This document shows, in pieces, positions 16,963 to 25,087 of a stretch of DNA of 59,423 nt. Within the stretch, counting starts at the first letter, position 1, and each line of letters starts with the position of its first letter. The notes under the pieces were generated by a model. It worked only from the letters and a program-made list of their open reading frames with translations. It was not told where the DNA came from and did not search any database. The translations under genes were made by a program, and so were the position numbers. This DNA is from Akkermansia muciniphila (GTDB lineage Bacteria > Verrucomicrobiota > Verrucomicrobiia > Limisphaerales > UBA11320), in NCBI GenBank assembly GCA_945861575.1, contig CAMAVD010000005.1:1-59423 (forward strand). Direction: 5' to 3'.

Positions 16963-17534
16963 AAAGCGGAAATCACGTTGGGTGGAAATGCTGCGCGCAA
17001 AGCATTCAGCACCGCGAGCACGTCAATGATCTCTTGCGTGATCGCACCACTCACCGGACTCAAGTGTCCCGTTGCGGCAAAGATCCTGCCAATGACGCTC
17101 GGTGCCATGCCGCCCACGGCACTCTGCAGCGCGATGATTCGCATCCGGCGGCTGATGTGGATGAACTCGTCCACTTTCTTAGGCGAGTTATCCATGACCC
17201 CCACCCCGGCAGCCTCGGCGGTCACATCACTGTTCTGGCCAATTGCCATTCCGACAGTGGCGGCCATCATGGCCGCAGCATCGTTGATGCCGTCGCCGAC
17301 GTAGAGTGTTCCGGTTTTGTCGAAGATGGCGGTGCGACATCCCGCGATGTGCTCCAGCACCGCAGGGCTCTTAACAATTGTGGATTCTCCAATGTGGACT
17401 TCATAAAGTTCGGTTCGAGACGGTGGGATTAGACAAAAACTTCTGTTGGTAGCGGTTCCCGCAAAGGTAGAACTTGTGCCAAACCTAATGCTGCGCCGAC
17501 TATTAAACGGGGTGTGGTCCCACCATACATCCAA
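16959..17534 (-). pseudogene. P-type cation ATPase relic with internal deletion
   Basis: The frame contains KSPAVLEHIAGCRTAIFDKT, GTL and then at once YVGDGINDAAAMMAATVGMA, followed by a normal P-type ATPase C-terminus (HISRRMRIIALQSAVGGMAP, ITQEIIDVLAVLNALRAAFP). The DKTGT phosphorylation motif is thus fused to the GDGIND hinge motif and the roughly 200-residue nucleotide-binding region between them is gone. N-terminal membrane helices are also missing. A short frame at 17503-17643 (MTNEKTEERVRKNRSFQVDE) just behind element a may be the original 5' end of the unit. Non-functional, but still translationally coupled to mlaE. Confidence 0.8.
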
Positions 17535-17690
17535 CAGGAATCAAGGGAGACGAGGTGTTAACAGAGGGGAGCCCAATGTACACCTCATCAACCTGAAAGG
17601 ATCGGTTCTTGCGTACGCGCTCTTCTGTCTTTTCGTTCGTCATAATCAAGTTTACCCATCGACAGGATGCACAGGAGGATCTTGCTGGCA

Positions 17691-17713
17691 CTATGGGGTG
17701 TAACCCTACCGTA
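17691..17713 (-). promoter_or_regulatory. Island regulatory element, copy a
   Basis: On the plus strand CTATGGGGTGTAACCCTACC; read towards the genes it is a GGGT-tac-ACCC palindrome followed by CATAG. It heads the P-type ATPase relic/mlaEFD/lipoprotein unit. See copies b-e. Confidence 0.6.
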
Positions 17714-17866
17714 AGGTCCGTGTGACCGGTGAAGGATGCGATGGGCTATTTCCGACTCTTTCGATTTTGCACCACCTTCACCAGTTTCAGACCGGCAGCG
17801 GGATGCTTCCCAGCGCGAAGAACCAAAGGCAATCCACCAATGGCATGATGATTCGTTTGCGTCGGC

Positions 17867-18889
17867 TCATTTGGTTTCCATCGAGGCTGTGTATTCGCCA
17901 CGCCGGGCCGCTCGGTTGCACCGGGCACGATGAAGCAGAGCTTGCTGCGCTGCTTTCACATTGCCCACCTGTCCACTCCACATTTCCAAAGCCGGCTGCT
18001 GGATGGCGCGGGCAAATGAAAATGCCAATGCCCAAGGCAAACGCGACTTGAATCGATGGTTCATAACATTTAGACGGGCTGAGGCTAGTTCGGCGGATTG
18101 GCCGCCGGATAAAAAGGCAATCCCCGGAACTGCGGCGGGAACAGTGCGCCACAGACTTTTCACCGTGGTATTGGCCACCTCGTCCACGGATGCCTGCGCG
18201 GGGCATTTCAATCCCGACAACACCATGTTGGGTTTGAGAATCAAACCTTCCAGCAGCACGCGCTGGCAGTTCAGCTGGATGAAAACATTTCGCAAGACTT
18301 CCTCCGTGACCTTGCGGCAACGTTCCAAAGTGTGGTCACCGTCCATGAGGACTTCCGGTTCGACGATGGGGACGAGTCCGGTTTCCTGACACAACGCAGC
18401 ATAGCGAGCCAGCGCGTGCGCGTTGGCCTCCAAGCCACTTCGGCTGGGAAGGGCGTCGCCAATGCTGATGACCGCGCGCCACTTGGCAAAGCGCGCGCCC
18501 ATTTGAAAGTATTCTGCGAGGCGTCCGCGCAATCCGTCCAGACCTTCGGTGATCTTCTCACCAGGATGCCCGGCCAGGTCCGTCGCACCGGTATCCACCT
18601 TGATTCCGGGAATGATTCCCGCATCCGAGAGGATTTCTAGAAAGGGCGTGCCATCCACTTTCTGCTGACGAATGGTTTCGTCATGGAGAATCACGACACA
18701 AATGCAGTCACCGAGACCGGGCGTCGTCACGATCAACTCTCGATATGCGCGCCGAGCCTCCATGGTTTGCGGGATGTTGAGCTTGGCAAATCGTTTGTTG
18801 CAGGTGGGATTGCTTTCATCCATCGCCAGCACGCCCTTGGCGTCGGCCACCAGCGCCTGTGCGGTGTCCCTGAGAAGTTGCGTGTTCAC
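17867..18889 (-). CDS. Fructose-bisphosphate aldolase, class I
   Basis: About 340 residues from the GTG at 18889, where family similarity begins (NTQLLRDTAQALVADAKGVL, AMDESNPTCNKRFAKLNIPQ). A longer in-frame extension to 19129 would read through regulatory element b. Class I (Schiff-base) features are EPEVLMDGDHTLERC and the lysine motif LEGLILKPNMV, with FLSGGQSAELAS near the phosphate site. It cleaves fructose 1,6-bisphosphate into two trioses without metal. It ends normally (HRARCNRAARRGEYT). Class I aldolases in bacteria are often accessory, stress-linked copies; its place between a PRC-barrel protein and the transporter unit fits that. The 150 nt downstream hold no clear gene. Confidence 0.93.
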   Translation of the reverse strand: MNTQLLRDTAQALVADAKGVLAMDESNPTCNKRFAKLNIPQTMEARRAYRELIVTTPGLGDCICVVILHDETIRQQKVDGTPFLEILSDAGIIPGIKVDTGATDLAGHPGEKITEGLDGLRGRLAEYFQMGARFAKWRAVISIGDALPSRSGLEANAHALARYAALCQETGLVPIVEPEVLMDGDHTLERCRKVTEEVLRNVFIQLNCQRVLLEGLILKPNMVLSGLKCPAQASVDEVANTTVKSLWRTVPAAVPGIAFLSGGQSAELASARLNVMNHRFKSRLPWALAFSFARAIQQPALEMWSGQVGNVKAAQQALLHRARCNRAARRGEYTASMETK

Positions 18890-18923
18890 TTCTGAAAATT
18901 GTGGGCCAACTCGGCGCGTAAAC

Positions 18924-18945
18924 GTATGGGGTATAACCCCACCGT
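18924..18945 (-). promoter_or_regulatory. Island regulatory element, copy b
   Basis: Plus strand GTATGGGGTATAACCCCACC; a perfect GGGGT-tat-ACCCC palindrome followed by CATA in gene orientation, 34 nt before the aldolase GTG. The stretch from here to the start codon shares ACGCGCCG and ATTTTCAG with the same region of copy e. Confidence 0.65.
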
Positions 18946-19061
18946 GGGTGACGGTTTCCGACCGCATCGTCAACTCACCTATGGCGTCCAAGTCGTGATT
19001 GGTGCGGCGATAGGTGGAATCGCTCTCCCAAGAAGCCCAATGGGTAGTTGTCAAGTTGCGA

Positions 19062-19820
19062 TCAGACCGCAGCCAATTCATCAATCCAGTAAGCTTTGCG
19101 GTCATAGTGGCGATGCAGACCAGTTTCATAATCCCGCGTGAGCAGCGACTCTTCTGTGTATTCGGGTGACCGTTTGATGCTTTCGCAAGAGAGGTTGAGG
19201 AAGAGTTTTGACTCGCTCCAGCTCACGCGCTCAATCCACAATGGCGATACCAAAACCTTCTTAGCCGGCCACCAGTTCTTTGTTCCCACAATCAGGTAAC
19301 GGATCGCCCACGTCTCGTCATCAATCACAAAATCCTCGATGTGCCCAATCTCGCCGTCCAATGCCTGGAGGTGGTAGCCCGTCACTTCGTGTGTGCTGCG
19401 CAGGTGGCGATCCCACGATTTTTTATTCTTGGTGAATTCCCCCCATTTGTTGCGGTCTCGCTCAAGGTAGGTGGAATTGCCCCACACGGATGAACCGCTC
19501 CAATACGTCGGCCAGCCATAGTAGCCGTAGTATGCATCCTCGAATTGCTTGGAAACAGGCTTGTGACTGTCCAGCGAAGGACTCTTCTCGATCTGCTTTT
19601 TAGTCAAATTAACCGAGAGATGCTTTTCACCCTTGATCACACCTTTCAGTGCATATGGGGAAATGAGCACTTCGCGGCCTGTCAGCCAGGTCCCCGTATC
19701 GGCCACCAGATAGCGAATGGTCCAATGCCGATCATCGAAGTAGAATTCTTTTACTCTCCCGATTTCGCCGTGGAGGCTTTCCAGTTTGTAGCCGTTCAAT
19801 GTTTTGACTTTGCTTAACAT
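19062..19820 (-). CDS. Protein with two PRC-barrel domains
   Basis: 252 residues with two PRC-barrel repeats: LNGYKLESLHGEIGRVKEFY (about residues 8-28) and VTGYHLQALDGEIGHIEDFV (about 146-165), each followed by the paired W(T/A)IRYLV/I and LTGREVLISP/WPAKKVLVSP strands. The ATG at 19820 has an AAGGA box 8 nt upstream. PRC-barrel proteins of this two-domain type are commonly found in stress clusters, but their exact role is unknown; no membrane segment or signal is present, so it is likely cytoplasmic. It stands between element c and element b as its own unit. Confidence 0.88.
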   Translation of the reverse strand: MLSKVKTLNGYKLESLHGEIGRVKEFYFDDRHWTIRYLVADTGTWLTGREVLISPYALKGVIKGEKHLSVNLTKKQIEKSPSLDSHKPVSKQFEDAYYGYYGWPTYWSGSSVWGNSTYLERDRNKWGEFTKNKKSWDRHLRSTHEVTGYHLQALDGEIGHIEDFVIDDETWAIRYLIVGTKNWWPAKKVLVSPLWIERVSWSESKLFLNLSCESIKRSPEYTEESLLTRDYETGLHRHYDRKAYWIDELAAV

Positions 19821-19940
19821 GATGGGTCCTTCGTTCTATGTCGGTGCTGTCATCCGGCTGACTGCGTGTGTGAAAACTCGCTCTCACAAGCGAGTGGCCC
19901 GGAATCCACTGACAAAGTAGTGCTTGGAAAAGCCCTGTCG

Positions 19941-19962
19941 CTATGGGGACTAACCCTACCGT
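19941..19962 (-). promoter_or_regulatory. Island regulatory element, copy c
   Basis: Plus strand CTATGGGGACTAACCCTACC; gene-strand form GGG-ttagt-CCC followed by CATAG. It lies 120 nt before the PRC-barrel start codon. Confidence 0.6.
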
Positions 19963-20065
19963 TATGGATTTTTACAAGTAAGGCGTTAACAGCCGCGCAA
20001 TGCCGTCGCGAAGGCAAATTGGCAGAGGCAGCGCATGGGTAACACCTATTCCGACTTCCTCTCGA

Positions 20066-20440
20066 TCAAATAGGCTGCCCGCTCGACTTCATGAAGCTCC
20101 GGACGCGCTCCAGCACGGCGAACGCCGCATGGCCTTCATTCGCCTGACAGACATCGGGTTTGATGCTGAGCGCGACGAGCAACCGCCAGCCGCCAATTCC
20201 GAGCAGCATTTCCCGCTTGAGGCGCAGTTCCGGGCCCCCACCGCAAAGCCCGCCGGTAATGCCGCGATGAGCGGGGAGGTTTGCAGCGTCATTGCTGTCC
20301 AACAGGAGAAGCTTTACCCGACCAACCTGCACCTGGCATGCGCGCAGCCTGACCGAGTAACCCCGCAAGGCGATTTCCAGCCTCAACCACTCGCCATTCG
20401 GTTCGCCCACCGGTGTGATCGGCAACGCCTTGCTCAGTTT
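20066..20440 (-). pseudogene. Alpha-glucan (glycogen) phosphorylase fragment
   Basis: The frame reads KALPITPVGEPNGEWLRLEI, then VQVGRVKLLLLDSNDAANLP, AHRGITGGLCGGGPELRLKR, EMLLGIGGWRLLVALSIKP and NEGHAAFAVLERVRSFM, a clear match to the N-terminal third of bacterial alpha-glucan phosphorylases. It then stops after SSGQPI; the catalytic and PLP-binding parts are absent and upstream sequence to 20611 matches only weakly. Dead remnant of a glycogen-breakdown gene behind dnaK. The stretch 20450-20800 contains no gene I can support. Confidence 0.75.
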
Positions 20441-20806
20441 TCTCAATCGCACGGTTCGGCCAGCCAGATGCATGGATGCCCGTCTGCTCCAACAGATGGT
20501 ATTCCCACAGCCGATGCGCACCCACTGCGCTTTGCACCTGAATTCGGTCCCGTAATTTGTGCTGGGCCGAATTTTCGGATGCCTCAGTTGGGGTTTCCCT
20601 CGTAACGCCACACTTCCTTGGCTTCGCTTACGGTCTGCTGATGAACTCTCGGCGGTGGGTGACCGCTGCTGCGCTCAGGTGACACTGCATCCACAGCGTT
20701 GGCGACCGCAGCAGGGTTGCGTGATGACGTGATTGTGCTGCCATCAACGATCCCTCGCACGGGGACCAGAGTTGTGGAGTGCAGAACCTGCCTCCCGCTA
20801 AGCGAC

Positions 20807-22750
20807 TTATTTGGCATCCACAACTTCAGCGTCAATGATCGGATCTTGCTCTTTTTTGTTGTCGTCGGGAGCGCCGCTGGTTCCCGATTGCGCTCCGCGG
20901 TGTTCCCCAGCGCGGTCTTTACCCGCCTTAGCTTTCTCCCCAGCCTGCTTGTAAAGTTCCGCCGAGACAGCCTGCCAGTTTTCGTTGAGCTTCTCGCTCG
21001 CAGATTTGATGGCCGCCACGTCGCTGCCTTTGATCGCTTCCTTTACCTCGTTGACTACGGATTCAATCTTCGCCCGGTTCGCCTCAGAGATTTTGTCCTG
21101 GTTGTCCTTTATCATTTTCTCTGTGCGATAGACCGAGTTGTCGGCCTCGTTGCGCGTTTCCATTTCTTCCTTGCGCTTCCGGTCCTCGTCAGCGTGAAGT
21201 TCGCCATCCTTGCGCATCTTCTCGATCTCGTCTTTGGAAAGGCCGCTGCTCGCCGTGATGGTGATCTTTTGTTCCTTGCCCGTGCCGAGATCTTTTGCGC
21301 CGACATGCAGGATGCCGTTGGCATCAATGTCGAAGCTGACTTCAATCTGCGGCACACCACGCGGGGCGGGTGGAATGTCATCGAGCTTAAAATTGCCGAG
21401 GGTCTTGCTGTCCTTGGCAAACTGGCGCTCGCCCTGCAGAACACGAATCTCTACGCCGGGCTGATTGTCCGCAGCTGTCGAGAAGGTTTCCGACTTGCGA
21501 CTTGGAATCGTGGTGTTGCGCTCGATCAATTTGGTAAAGACTCCGCCAAGTGTCTCGATGCCGAGGGACAGCGGCGTTACATCAAGCAAGACCACGTCTT
21601 TGACCTCGCCTTTGAGAACGCCCGCTTGGATCGCTGCGCCGACCGCCACCACTTCGTCAGGATTGACGCCCTGATGCGGTGGTTTGTTGACGAGCGTATG
21701 CGCCGTTTCTACCACACGCGGCATTCGTGTCATGCCGCCGACCAAAACCAGTTCATCGATTTTACCGGCTTCGATGTCGGCGTCCTTCAAACACGCTTTT
21801 ACCGGCGCAATCGTGCGCTCAAAAAGCTGGTCGGTGAGCTGTTCCATCCTGGCGCGGGTAAGCGTCTTCTGAATATGCTTCGGGCCGCTGGCGTCCGCGG
21901 TGATGAACGGCAAATTGATGTCGTAAGTCGTGGCGTTAGACAAAGAAATCTTGGCTTTTTCCGCTTCCTCCTTGATGCGCTGGAGCGCGTCTGGATGCTT
22001 ACGCAAGTCCATGCCGGACTCCTTTTTGAACTCGTCCAGCATCCAATCCATAAGGCAGTTGTCCCAGTCATCGCCTCCAAGATGCGTATCGCCGTTGGTG
22101 GCTTTGACCTGGAAAACACCGTCGCCAAGTTCGAGCACAGAGATGTCGAATGTGCCGCCGCCGAGGTCATAGACTGCGATCTTCTCGTCCTTCTTCTTGT
22201 CGAGGCCATAAGCCAACGATGCCGCGGTCGGCTCGTTGATAATGCGAAGAACTTCGAGGCCCGCAATGCGGCCCGCGTCCTTTGTGGCCTGGCGTTGCGA
22301 GTCATTAAAATAAGCCGGAGTGGTGATGACCGCTTGCGTAATTGTCTCGCCTAGCCGCATTTCCGCGTCCGCTTTGAGCTTGCTGAGAATCATCGCGGAG
22401 ATCTCCGGCGGGCTGAATTGTTTGGGCTTGCCGTTCACTTCCACTTCGACCGCCGCATCGCCGTTGGCGGCCCGGACGACCTTGTAGGGCACGCGTTTGA
22501 TCTCCTCCTGGACCTCGTCAAATTTCCGTCCCATGAACCGCTTAATCGAATAGATAGTATTGCGGAAGTTGGTGACAGCCTGCCGCTTGGCGGCTTCGCC
22601 TACCAGCCGGTCGCCCGTTTTCGTGAAGGCGACCACCGATGGCGTGGTGCGTTTGCCTTCGGAGTTTTCGAGCACGGAAGCTTCCCCGCCCTCAATAACA
22701 GCCATGCAGGAGTTTGTCGTCCCTAGATCAATGCCAATTACTTTTGCCAT
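20807..22750 (-). CDS. dnaK: Chaperone DnaK (Hsp70)
   Basis: 647 residues, full length. The ATPase domain shows [36 protein letters not shown] and [11 protein letters not shown]; the substrate-binding domain has [16 protein letters not shown] and [12 protein letters not shown]; the lid is charged and the tail reads [12 protein letters not shown]. It binds exposed hydrophobic segments of unfolded proteins in an ATP cycle driven by DnaJ and GrpE. No grpE is present and the only local DnaJ is a relic, so it must use partners encoded elsewhere. The ATG at 22750 begins [10 protein letters not shown]. It lies in the stress island behind element d and may be a second dnaK of the genome. Confidence 0.97.
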   Translation of the reverse strand: MAKVIGIDLGTTNSCMAVIEGGEASVLENSEGKRTTPSVVAFTKTGDRLVGEAAKRQAVTNFRNTIYSIKRFMGRKFDEVQEEIKRVPYKVVRAANGDAAVEVEVNGKPKQFSPPEISAMILSKLKADAEMRLGETITQAVITTPAYFNDSQRQATKDAGRIAGLEVLRIINEPTAASLAYGLDKKKDEKIAVYDLGGGTFDISVLELGDGVFQVKATNGDTHLGGDDWDNCLMDWMLDEFKKESGMDLRKHPDALQRIKEEAEKAKISLSNATTYDINLPFITADASGPKHIQKTLTRARMEQLTDQLFERTIAPVKACLKDADIEAGKIDELVLVGGMTRMPRVVETAHTLVNKPPHQGVNPDEVVAVGAAIQAGVLKGEVKDVVLLDVTPLSLGIETLGGVFTKLIERNTTIPSRKSETFSTAADNQPGVEIRVLQGERQFAKDSKTLGNFKLDDIPPAPRGVPQIEVSFDIDANGILHVGAKDLGTGKEQKITITASSGLSKDEIEKMRKDGELHADEDRKRKEEMETRNEADNSVYRTEKMIKDNQDKISEANRAKIESVVNEVKEAIKGSDVAAIKSASEKLNENWQAVSAELYKQAGEKAKAGKDRAGEHRGAQSGTSGAPDDNKKEQDPIIDAEVVDAK

Positions 22751-22840
22751 AGAGTGTTAAACGGTTTCTGTTTCTTAAGTGTGTTGTCGCGTTAGACTTC
22801 GGGGGGCCGCCCCACACTACGCGAGAGCGATAGTGCTTAC

Positions 22841-22860
22841 CTATGGGGTGTTCTGGTCAG
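22841..22860 (-). promoter_or_regulatory. Island regulatory element, copy d (half site)
   Basis: Plus strand CTATGGGGTGTTCTGGTCAG. The gene-proximal half ACACCCCATAG is conserved, the other half is not palindromic. It lies 90 nt before the dnaK ATG. Confidence 0.5.
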
Positions 22861-22892
22861 CCTGATTCCACTCTTGGTCAGGAGTTCTGATA

Positions 22893-23108
22893 CTACCGGG
22901 CATGAAAGGTCTGGTCGTTCTGCGATGTTTTCATTTTCCGCGTCCCGCGATCCTCACGCACATCGCGGGATTTGGAGAAGGTATTATCCCTCTTGGGCGG
23001 CTTGGCGCTCACGGCTGCCTTGGGAACTGACCGAAATTGATGCAGCGTTTTCGGGAAAACCGGTGTTTGCACAAGTGCCGCAAATTTGGTGGTTGGTTTC
23101 TTTTTCAT
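22893..23108 (-). CDS. Small basic protein downstream of dps
   Basis: A 71-residue frame starting MKKKPTTKFAALVQTPVF, rich in Lys and Arg and predicted cytoplasmic. It begins 4 nt after the dps stop, so it would be co-transcribed with dps. Not recognised. Charge and length would suit a small nucleic-acid-binding or unstructured stress protein, but nothing specific shows it; it could also be non-coding. Confidence 0.4.
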   Translation of the reverse strand: MKKKPTTKFAALVQTPVFPKTLHQFRSVPKAAVSAKPPKRDNTFSKSRDVREDRGTRKMKTSQNDQTFHAR

Positions 23109-23112
23109 GTTT

Positions 23113-23634
23113 TTAATTCGTTGCCTGTGAATGGGCTTCGACGAACCACAGCCACTTGTCCGTGCCGCGCGAGACCTCGGTGAACAAGTCCGCCGTGTCG
23201 GCGTCGTCCAAGGCGTTCGCCTCCTCAATCGAGGAGCGGGCCTCCTGGCCGAAGGTAGAAAGTGCGCGGGCTACGGCCTCGACATGGGCCATGCCGTCCG
23301 CGATCTCAAGCGGATACTCGACGAGCCGTGAGCGCGCCGCCGATACGCGCACCGTGCCTTCGGCGATCCCGCCGAGCTGCACGATACGTTCGGCGATCAT
23401 ATCCACGTAGGACTCCACGGCCTCGTCCACCTTGTCGAACAGTTCGTGCAGGCCGATGAAACTCGGCCCTTTCACATTCCAGTGCGCCTGTTTCATCTGC
23501 ATTTGCAAATCCACGGCGGACGCCAGCCGCTGGTTCATAAGCTTGTTAAGTTCCGACCGGCGCTGGAGCGAGAGGTCGTTTTCGGTTTCGTACATCTTGG
23601 GATTTTCCGGGTGAGTGGCTGCGGATGATTTCAT
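23113..23634 (-). CDS. dps: Dps-family ferritin-like protein
   Basis: 173 residues. The ferritin-like helical core carries the Dps signature: MQMKQAHWNVKGPSFIGLHE (ferroxidase-site His and Trp), LFDKVDEAVESYVDMIAERI and VQLGGIAEGTVR. The C-terminal part includes the helix TDKWLWFVEAH. By family knowledge it forms a 12-mer that stores iron using hydrogen peroxide and shields DNA. The ATG at 23634 is used, giving a short N-terminal tail. It lies 41 nt after DUF2934 and 4 nt before the small basic gene, suggesting a three-gene unit behind element e. Confidence 0.95.
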   Translation of the reverse strand: MKSSAATHPENPKMYETENDLSLQRRSELNKLMNQRLASAVDLQMQMKQAHWNVKGPSFIGLHELFDKVDEAVESYVDMIAERIVQLGGIAEGTVRVSAARSRLVEYPLEIADGMAHVEAVARALSTFGQEARSSIEEANALDDADTADLFTEVSRGTDKWLWFVEAHSQATN

Positions 23635-23675
23635 GATGCGATTCTGTTTGCGGTCGGTTGTTCAAAAGAGACGCT

Positions 23676-23933
23676 TTATGTCTGGCTATGGAAACCGTGG
23701 ACCCGCGTGAGATTGCGTTCTGCGATCAGTTCTGCTTCCGCTGCCAACCAGCGCTGAACCTCGTGTCCGGGCAGCGACCCCTCGTTCACATACATAAAGT
23801 AGGCCCTTCGGGCTACGGCGTCCGCTGACGGCGCGAAATCCGTCCTGGCTTGGTCTAATTCCTCAGATGCGGCCGACCTTGCTGCGCCTGTGTTCTTTGC
23901 GTTTCGGGCCTGGGAGGTGCTTTTGTGTTTCAC
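23676..23933 (-). CDS. DUF2934 protein
   Basis: About 85 residues from the GTG at 23933; a longer frame from 24017 would run through element e. The C-terminal half is the DUF2934 motif: AVARRAYFMYVNEGSLPGHE, VQRWLAAEAELIAE. These small acidic-helix proteins often accompany stress genes, function unknown. Its 5' region from element e shares two 8-bp blocks with the aldolase leader. It probably leads the DUF2934-dps-small protein unit. Confidence 0.75.
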   Translation of the reverse strand: MKHKSTSQARNAKNTGAARSAASEELDQARTDFAPSADAVARRAYFMYVNEGSLPGHEVQRWLAAEAELIAERNLTRVHGFHSQT

Positions 23934-23965
23934 GCACTGAAAATAGGCAGTCAGCGGCGCGTCAG

Positions 23966-23987
23966 CTATGGGGTGTTCACCCCAAAC
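23966..23987 (-). promoter_or_regulatory. Island regulatory element, copy e
   Basis: Plus strand CTATGGGGTGTTCACCCCAA; a perfect GGGGTG-aa-CACCCC palindrome followed by CATAG in gene orientation. It lies 32 nt before the DUF2934 GTG. Confidence 0.65.
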
Positions 23988-24152
23988 TCGTCTCCATAAC
24001 AAGTCCGTCCATTCCAAGCTGAGTATTCTAAGAATATCAGAACCGGATGCACCACCGCGAGATCGTGAGGGCCCACAAAGTTGTTGATCGTGGCACTGTA
24101 ACAGAGGGACACGTTGGCCAAGGCCAAAGAACCGGTCGGGGTAGGCCCAGGT

Positions 24153-24752
24153 TTAGGCGCTCGTGGGAGAACCGGGCAGCTGAGTGGTGGCGCGGCCTTG
24201 AGCTGTATGGCGTCGATGCGCTGCGACACCGACCATCCCCACGCTGCCGACGAGGACCAGGATTGCTCCGATGGGTAGAATGAGGGCTAGGAGTGTGGAC
24301 GCCAGGGAGGCCCCAAGCTCAATGGTGGCGATCAGAGGGTTTCCCAAGCCGCCGGTAGCTAGCCCTGAGGCGAGTCGGGCGGTTACGGTGGACGCTTGCA
24401 CGGCCGCCGATAACCCGCCGCCCGCAATGATCGCTAAACTCCATCGGAGCAGGGGGCTCATATCCGTCATGACGGAGGCGGTGACCATGATGCCCGCAAC
24501 CACAGCGGCCGGGGAAGCAACGACATCCAGAAAGTGGTCCAACCACGGGACATAGAACGCTGCGATCTCCAACGCGGTGGCAAATCCAAGGGCCACCGCT
24601 GCGGGGGTGGAGCCCAACCATTGGAAGTCCGAGGCGAGGCTCAGATGGCCCGAGTGAGCCGCTAGGCTCAAGCCGAAGAGGGGTATGAAGACCCGAAAGC
24701 CGCAGGCGGCGCTCAGACCTAAACCTATACAGAGGGCAAGCAGTGTTTCCAT
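24153..24752 (-). CDS. DUF4126 membrane protein
   Basis: 199 residues with about five or six membrane helices: LLALCIGLGLSAACGFRVFI, AVALGFATALEIAAFYVPWL, AAVVAGIMVTASVMTDM, and GASLASTLLALILPIGAILV. The pattern GLSAACGFRVFIPLFGLSLA with WLDHFLDVVASPAAVVAG is that of DUF4126. Function unknown; inner-membrane location predicted. It is the first gene outside the stress island and has no copy of the island element. Confidence 0.8.
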   Translation of the reverse strand: METLLALCIGLGLSAACGFRVFIPLFGLSLAAHSGHLSLASDFQWLGSTPAAVALGFATALEIAAFYVPWLDHFLDVVASPAAVVAGIMVTASVMTDMSPLLRWSLAIIAGGGLSAAVQASTVTARLASGLATGGLGNPLIATIELGASLASTLLALILPIGAILVLVGSVGMVGVAAHRRHTAQGRATTQLPGSPTSA

Positions 24753-24828
24753 AGATGTCTCGATCGACAGACTTGTGATCAGGACACCAACACTTTCTGG
24801 AAAGTTTCAGGGAGTTGGTAAGAAAAAC

Positions 24829-24895
24829 TGCGGACGGCAAGACCGGAGGATGAACCGGTAGGACCGGGCAAACTTTAATGATCCTGCCGTCCGCA
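24829..24895. repeat. 11-bp inverted repeat between DUF4126 and sulfatase genes
   Basis: TGCGGACGGCA at 24829-24839 and its perfect inverse TGCCGTCCGCA at 24885-24895, with a 45-nt centre containing several ACCGG words. It could fold as a long hairpin on either strand. The rest of the gap 24753-25087 shows no gene. Confidence 0.6.
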
Positions 24896-25087
24896 TTAGA
24901 CCCATTAACCCTAGCCCTCACATTTAAAGAAGACCAAGCAAATAGGAAATCGTTCCGCGGGTCCTTCACATTGGCTTTTTTCCATGAACGGCCCTCTCGG
25001 ACGCAGCGTTTCGGTTGGGATGGATTGACGCTAGGGTCTGCAAGGAGAGGTCAATGCCTGGCCTGTCCCAATCGAATCTTGTTTTGT

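Noticed and set aside
17746-17928. Short minus-strand frame behind the aldolase ending KLVKVVQNRKSRK
   Set aside because: Could be the tail of another lost gene, but I recognise no family and the frame overlaps the aldolase end.
20584-20835. Possible short minus-strand protein between dnaK and the phosphorylase relic
   Set aside because: A stretch (GIVDGSTITSSRNP) faintly recalls the end of DJ-1/PfpI proteins, but the match is too short and the frame overlaps the dnaK end.
20699-22354. 551-codon plus-strand frame opposite dnaK
   Set aside because: It is the complement of a highly conserved dnaK; its peptide is Arg/Phe-rich without family motifs. A shadow frame.
23966-24229. 87-codon minus-strand frame between DUF2934 and DUF4126
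   Set aside because: It overlaps regulatory element e and the end of DUF4126, is Pro-rich and has no recognisable feature.
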